The notes under the pieces are model-generated. The model searched no databases and had not been told where the DNA came from. It worked only from the letters and a program-made list of their open reading frames with translations. Shown piece by piece: positions 11,340-20,091 of a stretch of 30,976 bases of DNA (position 1 is its first letter; each line of letters opens with the position of its first letter). The stretch comes from a virus. The stretch covers positions 1-30,976 of the IMG/VR virus record IMGVR_UViG_3300046167_000587; one strand, given 5' to 3'. Made by a program: the position numbers and the translations under genes.

Positions 11340-14300
11340 TTATTTATTTTTTAATTCGTTTAATTCTTTTCTTAATGCCTGAACCTCTGCGTTCAATTCT
11401 TTTACCGAGTTTATTAAAGCAAAAGTTAAAGCGTGAGAGTCAAAGTTATACAATTCTGTTTCTTCCTCATCTTCTTCATTTAACTTAGCGTTGTAAGTGC
11501 TAATTGTTTCAGGGAATATGTCTTTAACATCCTGTGCAATAATACCTATGTTGCCTTTTATTGAAGAATCAAATCCTGCTTTACCATTGTAATCGTAAGT
11601 CTTAGGTTCTAATTGTACTATCTCACTTAATCCTTTAGTGTATTCTTGTATATTCTCTTTAACCCTTACGTCTGAAGATATAGTCCAAGTATTACTAGAA
11701 GGTTTTGCTGCACTATTAGTACCTAAGTGTAGGTCATAACTAGGTAAAGTTTTCTTTATACCTACTTGACCGTTAGATGTAACTAAGAATGCTGTAGCCC
11801 TATTTGCTTGTAAAGGGCCTGTACCATAACCAACGCTAAATAAAAGGTGAGCTTGGTTTTGATCGTAATTATACTTACCAACAACTGTTTGACTTTGACC
11901 TGCTGCATCACCTCCTGTATTTTTTGGTATTGCCAAACCTAAACCAAATAAGAATTGGTTTTTAGAATTATCAGAACCGGGACTAGCTAAATTACCATCA
12001 CATAGAGATCCAAAAATAATACCATCATTAGACATTATTTGGTTTCCATACCCTCCAACAAACGAACCTACACCTGCACCTGCTGATCCGTCTACAAAAG
12101 TTTTGTTAATAGTATTTTCTTGCCCCATCAAAAGGGTGTTTGGTGCGTGATTAGTATTGTCAAAACCAAGAGTTAAAGACCTTGCACTATCTTGAGTTAC
12201 AGAATGACTCTGCCCCATAGCAACACCATCTATAGATTCAACTTCATTATTAGCACCAAATGCTATTGCTCTCTCTCCTGAGGCTATAGTTAAAGCTCCA
12301 AAAGCGATAGATGCAGGGCCACTTGCGGTACAAGTCCAACCACCTGCTAGAGATTGCCTACCACTGGCCACACTATTTTCACCCATAGCAACAGAATCCA
12401 AGGCAGATGCGGTAGTAGTGTTGTTTAAGGCAACTGCATAGTGACCTGAAGCGATTGTGTTACTACCTTGAGCAAAAGAATGATTACCTAAAGCACCATA
12501 TGTAGTCGTAGCAACCGGGAAATCACCAACTTGCAATTTACCATCACTATCAATTTTACCATTTGCAAACAGTATATTGTTTGTTGCATCTATTTTAAAG
12601 CTATTAGAACCATTAAAAGAGCCGTTATCATTGTATTGTATCGTTAGGTTGTTACCCACAGGTGTTCCACCTCCACCTGTTCCTGCAGATTGCTTGTACA
12701 ACTTCCCATTACTATCAATACCAACTACGTTAGTTTGTGTTGTCGTTGGTAAATTAGTAAATTCAACATTACCTCTAGCTACAAGTGTTAAAGTTTGAGC
12801 TATCGTTAACTGATTAGTAGCACTTAGGTAATTAACTCCGGTTGTTCCGGCAAAATTTCCCGATGCATCTTTATATTGCAAGTTACTAGTTACACCACCG
12901 GGAGTCCCACCACCTGTTCCTGCATTTGCTAATACGAATGCAGTTGTAGCAATTTTTGTAGAATTATCTGCTACTGGTTGAGTGTTAGCCTCGCAATCCG
13001 TTAATGTTTTATTTGTGAGAGTTTGTGTATCTGTTAATTGTACTATATCAGAATTTGTTATACTAGCAATCTTAGTAGCAGTATCCGCATTACCTGTAGT
13101 ATCTTGATTTAGTGTAGGGAAAGTACAATTAGTTAAATCCCCACTTGAGGGAGTACCTAAAGTAGGTGTGGTTAACGTAGGTGATGTTAATGTTTTGTTT
13201 GTTAAAGTTTGTGTGTCTGTTAGTTGAACTATATTAGAATTTGTTATACTAGCTATCTTAGTAGCGGTATCTGCGTTTCCTGTTACGTTACCTGTTACGT
13301 TTCCTGTTACGTTTCCTGTTACGTTACCTGTTACGTTACCAACTACTGCTCCGTTTAATTGACCTGCACTAATATCTAAAATAGTTGTTCCTTGCACGTT
13401 ATTGACATCAGCAACAATTGTTGCATCTGAACCATTAGTTCCGTTTTCTAAAATTTTAGAAGCAGTATCAGAGGCATACACATCTCCAACAATCTTAGTT
13501 GCACCTATCCAAGTGGTGGTAATCTTACCAATGTTTGGTTGATATGTTAATGTCCCTCTAGTTTTTAAACTTGCATCTGCGTCTGTTTGATTGCCAACAA
13601 ATGTTAAATAATGTAGACTATTACTAGAACTTGTAGCTACTTTTACTTTATCAGCAATATCAGCAGTACCTGTCAAGTCCCCAGTTACATCCCCTGTAAA
13701 TGTAGCGTCTGTACCATCAGTTCCGTTTTCTAAAACCTTGCTAGTACCATCACTAGCATATATATCACCATCGATTACTCCTGATACCTCTATGTTTGGT
13801 GTTGTTAGTTTTTGATCAACAACATTAAATTTAAAGTTGGGATCAGTCGATAGTTGACCATTTGTATTAAATTGAACCTCTTCAGCATCTCCTGCTGCAA
13901 AAAAGGAATCATTACCAGCGTAGCCTGGTGAAGAGACTAAAGAACCTTTTGGGTAGCCAAACCCTGAATTTTTTACTTGATCGCCAGGTTGATTACCATC
14001 TACATATATTGTTATAGTGGTGTCTCCAATTTCAAGGTCATCCTTTAAGTTTTGAATATACAAAGGGAAAGAGCCATCTTCGTGAGTAAGTGTGAATACA
14101 GCATCTTTTGGTATTCTACCCTTTAAGCCAGTCCCTCCTATATCTATAGTCGTTATGTTTGTGTCCCCTAATATTGTGGTATCTATAGTTCCAAAAGATT
14201 CGTTTTGAATAATATTGTTTATTCTCTCTGAAACTTCTTGTAGACCATTGTTAATGCACAAAACGTCACTAGCTAGTTTTTTTACTTTATCTACTGCCAT
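11340..14300 (-). CDS. tail fibre with collagen-like/YadA-like repeats and S74 chaperone domain
   Basis: A 986-residue receptor-binding fibre. The N-terminal part (about 1-140) is likely to attach to the tail. Long beta-repetitive regions follow: two copies of a VLENGT-type segment, a run of TGNV repeats, and two copies of an ADTATKIASITNS block. A YadA-head-like region has SVAMGENSVASGRQSL and IAFGALTIASGERAIAFG. The C-terminal 110 residues are a peptidase S74 intramolecular chaperone, with the SSDVRVKENI autocleavage motif, GIIAQDVKDIFPE and a terminal coiled coil (ELNAEVQALRKELNEL). The chaperone folds the trimer and then cuts itself off. It is directly downstream of the tail hub gene, as usual for a host-recognition fibre. 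Confidence 0.9.
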   Translation of the reverse strand: MAVDKVKKLASDVLCINNGLQEVSERINNIIQNESFGTIDTTILGDTNITTIDIGGTGLKGRIPKDAVFTLTHEDGSFPLYIQNLKDDLEIGDTTITIYVDGNQPGDQVKNSGFGYPKGSLVSSPGYAGNDSFFAAGDAEEVQFNTNGQLSTDPNFKFNVVDQKLTTPNIEVSGVIDGDIYASDGTSKVLENGTDGTDATFTGDVTGDLTGTADIADKVKVATSSSNSLHYLTFVGNQTDADASLKTRGTLTYQPNIGKITTTWIGATKIVGDVYASDTASKILENGTNGSDATIVADVNNVQGTTILDISAGQLNGAVVGNVTGNVTGNVTGNVTGNVTGNADTATKIASITNSNIVQLTDTQTLTNKTLTSPTLTTPTLGTPSSGDLTNCTFPTLNQDTTGNADTATKIASITNSDIVQLTDTQTLTNKTLTDCEANTQPVADNSTKIATTAFVLANAGTGGGTPGGVTSNLQYKDASGNFAGTTGVNYLSATNQLTIAQTLTLVARGNVEFTNLPTTTQTNVVGIDSNGKLYKQSAGTGGGGTPVGNNLTIQYNDNGSFNGSNSFKIDATNNILFANGKIDSDGKLQVGDFPVATTTYGALGNHSFAQGSNTIASGHYAVALNNTTTASALDSVAMGENSVASGRQSLAGGWTCTASGPASIAFGALTIASGERAIAFGANNEVESIDGVAMGQSHSVTQDSARSLTLGFDNTNHAPNTLLMGQENTINKTFVDGSAGAGVGSFVGGYGNQIMSNDGIIFGSLCDGNLASPGSDNSKNQFLFGLGLAIPKNTGGDAAGQSQTVVGKYNYDQNQAHLLFSVGYGTGPLQANRATAFLVTSNGQVGIKKTLPSYDLHLGTNSAAKPSSNTWTISSDVRVKENIQEYTKGLSEIVQLEPKTYDYNGKAGFDSSIKGNIGIIAQDVKDIFPETISTYNAKLNEEDEEETELYNFDSHALTFALINSVKELNAEVQALRKELNELKNK
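13279..13340. repeat. in-frame 12-bp tandem repeat in tail fibre gene
   Basis: Five head-to-tail copies of CCTGTTACGTT(A/T), plus a final CC, encode consecutive TGNV tetrapeptides in the fibre. Copies differ only at one synonymous base. Unit length is a multiple of three, so slippage would change shaft length without breaking the frame. Confidence 0.9.
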
Positions 14301-14302
14301 AA

Positions 14303-17242
14303 TTAATCGTCTTTTAATCTATACCATTCACCATCCATTGTAGAACTTTTAAGTTTAAGAGTTCCTCCTAAAAAAGCATAATCTTCATAATTACCATCAT
14401 CATCGATAGAATATTTAACAACTTTTATAGGGGATATGTCTTGACTAAATATTGAGCCTTGTAGTATTTGTAAAGGACTTTTTTGTAAGTCTAAATATTG
14501 ATGGGCTAATAATTGTGTAAAAGGTTTACTTATTGATGACGACACGTTTGGTTTTAAGTTATCATCTATAGGGTCATTTAAAGCATCAACTATAGAAAAT
14601 TGTGGGTCAGAAGTAGTTACACCAATCTTAACGCTACCTAAATCAAAGTTATCAGAACTATTAGGGTTTGGATTATACTCTACCACTCTAAACTCATTTG
14701 TAATTAGCGAGTTGGTTTCTTTTGCCTCTAAAGTTATAGATTGTGCTGTACATTTATATATTTTATTTAAAGCAGAAGGTGTGATAATTTGTGCGTGTTG
14801 TCTAGCTCTTTGAACTACATATTCAAAGCTATTTTCAATTTTTATATATATACTACTCGTTGCGTCTAGTTGTGGTAAACTTGTTTGAAACCTCATATCA
14901 CCTTCAGCTCTTAAAAAAGGATTTGGTGGTGGAGTGTAATTTCTACCACCTATGTCATTTCTAACAACTCTAATTATATCACCATCTCTTACTTTATACT
15001 TTTTAGAGTTTTTAATTGCACCAACCCTAGTAGATTCGTTAAACTCCTTGTCAAACAAACTATAGTGTTGCACATTTGTTGGTGGGTTTCTATCCATTCC
15101 TCTAGCAAGTTCAACACCTTTATAGCTTGACTGCCACTCTAAATCACCATCTGCATTTATAGTTAAATAATCTACACCACTAGAAGATACAGCTTTTATA
15201 AATACTGTGCTATAAAGACTCATTAATCCAGGGTGTAATGTCCAACCGTTTGGTATGTTCACATCTGCCACAGGCATTTCTTCAGAGTAGATGCTAAACC
15301 AATCCAACATATATTCTGTGTCTGCGGACATTTGACCTCCATAAGTGTAAAATTCATCATCAGGTTGAGGGTTAACCCAAGGTCTACTAAGTATTTCCTG
15401 ATCTCCTGATATATTAAATGCACTATCTACACTTGTAAATGTTGCTGAAACTGAATTTAAACTTGGTTCGTAAGTAAATACAGACCCTGCCAATAATACG
15501 TGATTAGTTTGATCTATTGTTAACGTAATATCTTCAGTTACTCTAGAAGAACCTGACGCAATACTTACATTTTTATTGTAAGGAAAATACTCAAAGTTTG
15601 TTGGGTCTAGTAAATTGTTTGGTTGTATAAACCAATATTTTCCTCTATCTTGAAACCCTGTTAAATTAAATATTTTTAAGCACTCATTAAAAACATCTTG
15701 CACTTTATATTCGAGAGGAAAGTTGGTGTTATCAGCAAAAGCTCCTTTGCAAATATAAAATTGATCAGCCATAGCCAAACCTTGTATCATACTATTTGAT
15801 TGCCAAGTCATATTGACATTCATATAGTCAGGGAACAAACCAAGCGGACTTTCAAGTGTGTTATTAGCCCGAACTTCCCTAAAAGTTCCTATAAAGTCTG
15901 TTGAATAAAAGTGTAACCCATTTTGTTCACCATTTAAACCAAAGTTATCCCTTTGTGTCCAAGTAAAGGATAGGGTAGTATAGGTTTGACCTACTGGAGA
16001 ATTTGAAGTTGTCGCAGTACCAATTGTAGTAGAATTAGCACCTCCACCATCTTTAATATATAAAGTACCTGATGATGTCTTTACAGCAACAGCCATTTGA
16101 TATTCTTGACCCGGAACAAGAGTGCTGCCATCCATTGATAAAGGTCTTCTTGTGCCTGGATCGTTTACGCAATTTATGGTAACTTCAGTTGGTTGAGTGC
16201 CTACTACATCATTATCATCTAAGTGCCAATTTCTTCTACCAGCAATAAAGCCTCCATTTTCAACTAAGTTAATGTTACCTATTTGCATTTCATCAATATA
16301 GGTAGATAGTATTGATGATAAGGTATAATTTATTTGCTTAGTGTCCTCGCTTTCAAATACTTCAAATTGTTTGTCATTAAAAAGACCATAAGAATCATTT
16401 GCGGTTAAAGTTGTAACAAAGGGGTAGTATTGGTTCTCTACAACATCAAAAGCGGTTTGCATCCATCCTGTCCATACTGTTCTTGAGGATTGAAAAAACC
16501 CTGCACTCTCGTAAACTTTTAGGATATACTCTTTAGAGTCTGAATCTAATAAATCGTAAATAAATCTTTCATCAAACTCGTGTGCTATATTTAATTGTAA
16601 TTTACACTCTGATCCTAAAAAATTTCTATTTCTAGTAGAGCCTTCACCATTCCAAGTTACTGTAACAGGTTCACCTCCAAAATCTAATTGTGACGTTGCA
16701 TAAACACTACCTTTAGTCCATTCTACCTGTTGATTTACTGCCCTACAATATGTTATATCTAATACTGTAGCACTAACAAAATTACCATTACTATCTACAT
16801 TTTCTATTTCTATACCATTAATAGACCCTGAAGCCATTGACGCAGCATCTAATGGAGTGGTAATTTGACCAACCCAAACTCCTTGATTTTGATTTGCAAA
16901 ACCACCATCTACATTTCTCCAAGCCGACCCTTTTAATCTAACTCTAAGGTCTTCGCTACTACTTAAATTAGCGGTTCTTATAGTAACTAAAAAACTAGTA
17001 TCATAAGTAAGTCTAGAACTACCGGAAGTTTTTTGTTGGATATTACCTAATGTGTCTCCAAAAGAAAACCCATAATCATTTGCAAGAATACTAGCACTCC
17101 CTGAGACTTGCCACCCATAACTAAGATAGTTCATTGATGGGGCTAGGTTAACATAATTTTTTTTAAATATATATACAAATATATAACGACCCTTTTCGTT
17201 TATAAAATAACTTTGTTTAAATTCACCATATTCTACTGACAT
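14303..17242 (-). CDS. tail hub / tip protein with two inserted jelly-roll-like domains
   Basis: A 979-residue structural protein between tape measure and fibre, the position of the siphovirus tail hub or baseplate protein. The conserved core for Bacteroidetes phages is visible at about 190-300 (GGEPVTVTWNGEG, then LQLNIAHEFDERFI, then VWTGWMQTAF and LTANDSYGLFND) and beta-rich to the C-terminus. Two segments interrupt it that look like carbohydrate-binding jelly rolls: about residues 30-166 (NLAPSMNYLSYGWQVSG, then GNIQQKTSG) and 324-460 (NLVENGGFIAGRRNW, then LVPGQEYQMAVAVKTSSG). They could bind host glycans. The enzyme-free sequence suggests a structural, adhesion role. I assign hub function from order, not from a certain family match. 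Confidence 0.7.
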   Translation of the reverse strand: MSVEYGEFKQSYFINEKGRYIFVYIFKKNYVNLAPSMNYLSYGWQVSGSASILANDYGFSFGDTLGNIQQKTSGSSRLTYDTSFLVTIRTANLSSSEDLRVRLKGSAWRNVDGGFANQNQGVWVGQITTPLDAASMASGSINGIEIENVDSNGNFVSATVLDITYCRAVNQQVEWTKGSVYATSQLDFGGEPVTVTWNGEGSTRNRNFLGSECKLQLNIAHEFDERFIYDLLDSDSKEYILKVYESAGFFQSSRTVWTGWMQTAFDVVENQYYPFVTTLTANDSYGLFNDKQFEVFESEDTKQINYTLSSILSTYIDEMQIGNINLVENGGFIAGRRNWHLDDNDVVGTQPTEVTINCVNDPGTRRPLSMDGSTLVPGQEYQMAVAVKTSSGTLYIKDGGGANSTTIGTATTSNSPVGQTYTTLSFTWTQRDNFGLNGEQNGLHFYSTDFIGTFREVRANNTLESPLGLFPDYMNVNMTWQSNSMIQGLAMADQFYICKGAFADNTNFPLEYKVQDVFNECLKIFNLTGFQDRGKYWFIQPNNLLDPTNFEYFPYNKNVSIASGSSRVTEDITLTIDQTNHVLLAGSVFTYEPSLNSVSATFTSVDSAFNISGDQEILSRPWVNPQPDDEFYTYGGQMSADTEYMLDWFSIYSEEMPVADVNIPNGWTLHPGLMSLYSTVFIKAVSSSGVDYLTINADGDLEWQSSYKGVELARGMDRNPPTNVQHYSLFDKEFNESTRVGAIKNSKKYKVRDGDIIRVVRNDIGGRNYTPPPNPFLRAEGDMRFQTSLPQLDATSSIYIKIENSFEYVVQRARQHAQIITPSALNKIYKCTAQSITLEAKETNSLITNEFRVVEYNPNPNSSDNFDLGSVKIGVTTSDPQFSIVDALNDPIDDNLKPNVSSSISKPFTQLLAHQYLDLQKSPLQILQGSIFSQDISPIKVVKYSIDDDGNYEDYAFLGGTLKLKSSTMDGEWYRLKDD

Positions 17243-17244
17243 AA

Positions 17245-17487
17245 CTACCTTTTATTTTTTCTTCTATTTGCTCTATCAAAAACTATCAACAAGTCATCAC
17301 CCGATATTCTTACATCAGGTATAACAGTTCCTCCACCGCCACCACCTAAAGCGTGGTTTGGTACAATTGTCCCACCTTGATCGGGTACAAATAATTCAGG
17401 GCCTTTTTCTCCTACTAAATAGTTTTTACCAACTTGAGGTCTACCACCACTTGCCATAGCACCATCAAATAAATCCCCACCAGTCAT
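17245..17487 (-). CDS. tape measure C-terminal domain encoded as separate frame (80 aa)
   Basis: An 80-residue frame whose core, ASGGRPQVGKNYLVGEKG, then PELFVPDQGGTIVPNHAL, is the conserved end of many phage tape measure proteins rather than an independent protein. Its ATG overlaps the tape measure stop (TAATG) and it lies in the -1 frame. A -1 slip at the TTTAAAA heptamer six bases before that stop would join it to the tape measure as one 720-residue protein. Alternatively ribosomes restart at the overlapping ATG, as appears to happen at TAATG junctions elsewhere in this genome (3982, 6606). A Gly-rich linker precedes a final basic tail. Confidence 0.75.
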   Translation of the reverse strand: MTGGDLFDGAMASGGRPQVGKNYLVGEKGPELFVPDQGGTIVPNHALGGGGGGTVIPDVRISGDDLLIVFDRANRRKNKR

Positions 17488-19415
17488 TATATTTTTAAAG
17501 TTTTGAAAAAGTCTTTACCACCGGCGGCTTTACCACCAAAAACAACAGACATTAATGCTGCTAAGATTGCAGTCTTTAAAATCATTTGTCCTAGTTGCTT
17601 TAAGTAGTCTCCAACAAAATTATCAAACTTCTCTCCAAAGCTCATTACTTTTTCCTCCATTACAGTCATACCATCAACTGTAGTCTCAACCATTTTAGTT
17701 TGCTTTGTAAACACATTAGCAAAACCACTTGAAAGTGCTTGTAATTGAGTACCTACAAATCGATCTGTAGCATTAGCCGCACCTTCGGTAGAATCATTAT
17801 ACCCCTGCGCCCACTTCATCATTTTATCGATGTTCTTTTGTATGGCTTCAGAACCCAAATCAAACTGCCCAAAGAACTCTGTAATTTCTTCGTTTTTAAA
17901 AATATCTTCTAACCCTAAAGCCTCTAAAGAGAAATCTTTTAAATCACCTTTAAAATCTTTTAATATGTCACCAAAAGACTTAAATGACAATTCTTGTGTA
18001 CTAAACAAAGGTTTTCCATTGGCATCTTTTTTAATATTACCATACTGATCAAATACTTGCTCTAAGAGATTTATATAAGGATCAATTTGTGCTGCCGACA
18101 TACCAAATGCCTTCGCACCCTTTAATAAGAATTTAGGTAAGCCACTCCCTATAAACGGAGTCATCTTTAGTAAAAGATTATTAAAGTTTATATAAGCGTA
18201 AGATGCGGCTGCACCCATAGCAATTATAGCAGAAGTTATAAGACCAACTGGGCTTAATATAACTTTTATAGCCCCTCCAATCATACCTATAACACCTAAA
18301 AGTGCAGCAGATAAAAGCAATACTGGGCCAATAGCCGCCGCCATTGCTGCAAACCTTATGACTGCTTTTTTAGACTCTGGTGATAACTCTGCAAATTTTT
18401 GTGCTAAGACTGTTAGTTTAGTTATAAATGGCACTATGTAATCAGATAGAATAGCACCAAATTCTAGTTTTAAACCCTCTATAGCTGATTGAAATAATAC
18501 AACCTTATATTCTGCTGAATCTTTAAATTTATCACCAGCTACATCTAACGCATCACCGTTAGCCATAATTGATTCAGTAAGGTCATCGATTTTGTGCCTA
18601 GAGTCGACTAGGGTAAGTGCTGTACCCATATGCTCTTTACCAAATAAGGCTATAGCTTTACTACCTCTGTTGGTTGCATTTTCTATACTATCTAAAGCAT
18701 CTTCTAAGGAAATACCTCTCTTAGTTAAGATATTCATTATGGCTGCTAATGACCTACCTGCCCTATTGGCTTGTTTACCTTGGTTTACTACCGCACCAAG
18801 CATTGCTACTGTTTGCTCTAATGTTAAACCAAAGTCTTTAGCTGGTTTAGATGCGTATGAAAGTGATGTTATTAATTTAGATACAGATAAATCAGACTCT
18901 GTTGTGGCAAGGTAAAGTGTGTTAGTAACATCAGCAGTCTCTTCTGTAGATTTTCCCCAAGCACGAAGTTGTGAAGATACTAGTCTAGCTGAAGCAGTTA
19001 AATCAGCACCAGTAACTAACGCTAAATCACTTACAGATTTAGTCATATTGATAATTGCCTGTGGCTTAAATCCTGATTTACCTATTGTAAGTTGTAGATC
19101 AGCAAATTGTTGTGCCGTAAATGCAGTAGTCCTACCTAATCTTTTAGCCTCGCTTTCAAGTGCCTCAAACTCATCTGTAGTAGCTTGAGTAATAGCACCC
19201 ACCCGAATCATTGTTGATTCAAATGTAGTAAATGTTTCAAAGGCTGATTTACCTAAAGCTACAAGGGGAGCAGTTATACCAAACGATAACATAGAACCCA
19301 TACGGGCTGCATTAGAGGCAAAGCTAGATAAGGATTTACTTGCTTTTCCTAAACCTGTTTCTAGCCCCTTTATGTTAGCGGCTACAATTATCGATATAGT
19401 CTTAATTCCCCCCAT
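17487..19415 (-). CDS. tail tape measure protein, TP901 type (642 aa)
   Basis: The tail length ruler and DNA-ejection protein. Residues about 60-260 are the TP901 core conserved in tape measures (SEAKRLGRTTAFTAQQFADL, then ASARLVSSQLRAWG and AVMLGAVVNQ-type helices). A hydrophobic region with membrane-like segments follows (around 350-410, LLLSAALLGVIGMIGG and LITSAIIAMGAAASYAY). The C-terminal third is helical. At roughly 1.5 Å per residue the tail would be on the order of 100 nm, short for a siphovirus. Its expected conserved C-terminus is encoded in the next frame, so this frame ends early; see the slippery heptamer. It overlaps the upstream chaperone frame by 14 bases. Confidence 0.92.
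   Translation of the reverse strand: MGGIKTISIIVAANIKGLETGLGKASKSLSSFASNAARMGSMLSFGITAPLVALGKSAFETFTTFESTMIRVGAITQATTDEFEALESEAKRLGRTTAFTAQQFADLQLTIGKSGFKPQAIINMTKSVSDLALVTGADLTASARLVSSQLRAWGKSTEETADVTNTLYLATTESDLSVSKLITSLSYASKPAKDFGLTLEQTVAMLGAVVNQGKQANRAGRSLAAIMNILTKRGISLEDALDSIENATNRGSKAIALFGKEHMGTALTLVDSRHKIDDLTESIMANGDALDVAGDKFKDSAEYKVVLFQSAIEGLKLEFGAILSDYIVPFITKLTVLAQKFAELSPESKKAVIRFAAMAAAIGPVLLLSAALLGVIGMIGGAIKVILSPVGLITSAIIAMGAAASYAYINFNNLLLKMTPFIGSGLPKFLLKGAKAFGMSAAQIDPYINLLEQVFDQYGNIKKDANGKPLFSTQELSFKSFGDILKDFKGDLKDFSLEALGLEDIFKNEEITEFFGQFDLGSEAIQKNIDKMMKWAQGYNDSTEGAANATDRFVGTQLQALSSGFANVFTKQTKMVETTVDGMTVMEEKVMSFGEKFDNFVGDYLKQLGQMILKTAILAALMSVVFGGKAAGGKDFFKTLKI
17493..17499 (-). other. 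candidate -1 frameshift heptamer in tape measure gene
   Basis: In the tape measure reading frame the sequence is T-TTA-AAA, a canonical X-XXY-YYZ slippery heptamer, followed by ATA and the TAA stop. Slipping by -1 leads into the frame of the 80-residue tape measure C-terminal domain without crossing another stop. No clear downstream pseudoknot is visible by eye. Confidence 0.55.
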
Positions 19416-19701
19416 TTTGCTTTTGTAATTTTATTTTTTCGTATTTTTCGATTACGGACTGAATGTGTTCTCTAGACGCTATATTGGGTTTGTTATCCCT
19501 TTTACTATCCCAAGGGAAGGGCAAAATCTCTTTAGGTTTTAACTTTTTCTTACTGTGTGGAGCTAAACTAGATTGTATTATTAATCTTGTTCGTTCCCAC
19601 CGATCTTGCATCAACTGCTCTTGATAGTTATTATAACCTAGTAGCTTATTGCTGAAGGATCGAGGGGTTAAGTCATAAAGCTCATCATAACTCAACCCCA
19701 T
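19402..19701 (-). CDS. tail assembly chaperone T domain (expressed mainly as GT fusion)
   Basis: This 99-residue frame is the equivalent of lambda T. The open frame extends upstream beyond its first Met to 19785 without a stop, so the protein is probably made as a fusion with the preceding chaperone by -1 frameshifting at GGGAAAG. The joined part reads VVEGEEVEDQVEDFTWDKL, then GLGRMGLSYDELYDLTP. The T region contains an RSFSNKLLGYNNY segment and a Lys-rich C-terminal helix likely to contact the tape measure. A free start at 19701 is possible but unnecessary. It overlaps the tape measure gene by 14 bases. Confidence 0.82.
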   Translation of the reverse strand: MGLSYDELYDLTPRSFSNKLLGYNNYQEQLMQDRWERTRLIIQSSLAPHSKKKLKPKEILPFPWDSKRDNKPNIASREHIQSVIEKYEKIKLQKQNGGN

Positions 19702-19775
19702 CCTTCCTAAACCTATTTGCTCAAGTTTATCCCAGGTAAAATCTTCAACCTGGTCTTCAACTTCCTCCCCTTCAA

Positions 19776-20075
19776 CTACTTTCCCTCGCCTTGAGGTTGG
19801 TCAATTTGAAAAGCCTCAAATATTTCGTTTATTTTAGAGAAGTCTTCATTATCTAACCACTCTTCAATATCGCTTATTTTGTGCTTAAAGGGTTCGCCAA
19901 TTTTCTTAGCACCATACTTCAAACCATAGTAAGTAATAATGCCTATGTGTTCCATTTCTGTCCCTAGCTGATTCATTTCACTTAGCTTTAAGTCACACTT
20001 ATTACAAATGTCTTTTAAAGCTAAATAACTAAATCTAATCGGTCTTTCTTGACCGCCAATGTCTACCTTTTTCAT
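19776..20075 (-). CDS. tail assembly chaperone G-like (99 aa)
   Basis: The lambda G equivalent that coats the tape measure during tail assembly. The 99-residue product starts with a beta segment (MKKVDIGGQERPIRFSYLALKDICNKC is the whole start, quoted here in part as DIGGQERPIRFSYLALKD), then helices with LSEMNQLGTEMEHIGIITYYGL, GAKKIGEPFKHKISDIEEWLD, and ends in an acidic, Gln-rich tail. It lies between the tail tube genes and the tape measure gene, as expected. Its last codons form the GGGAAAG slippery site, so a minority of ribosomes should extend it into the T domain. Confidence 0.82.
   Translation of the reverse strand: MKKVDIGGQERPIRFSYLALKDICNKCDLKLSEMNQLGTEMEHIGIITYYGLKYGAKKIGEPFKHKISDIEEWLDNEDFSKINEIFEAFQIDQPQGEGK
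19779..19785 (-). other. GGGAAAG -1 frameshift site for tail chaperone G/GT
   Basis: In the frame of the 99-residue chaperone the sequence is G-GGA-AAG, followed at once by the TAG stop. This is the same heptamer used in lambda G/GT. The -1 frame is open from here into the T domain. Frame, heptamer, stop and downstream gene all fit. Confidence 0.9.
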
Positions 20076-20091
20076 TTTTTATTAGTTAAAA

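Noticed and set aside
13279-13340. Short regular repeats resembling a CRISPR-like array
   Set aside because: Units are contiguous without spacers and encode TGNV repeats in frame in the tail fibre.
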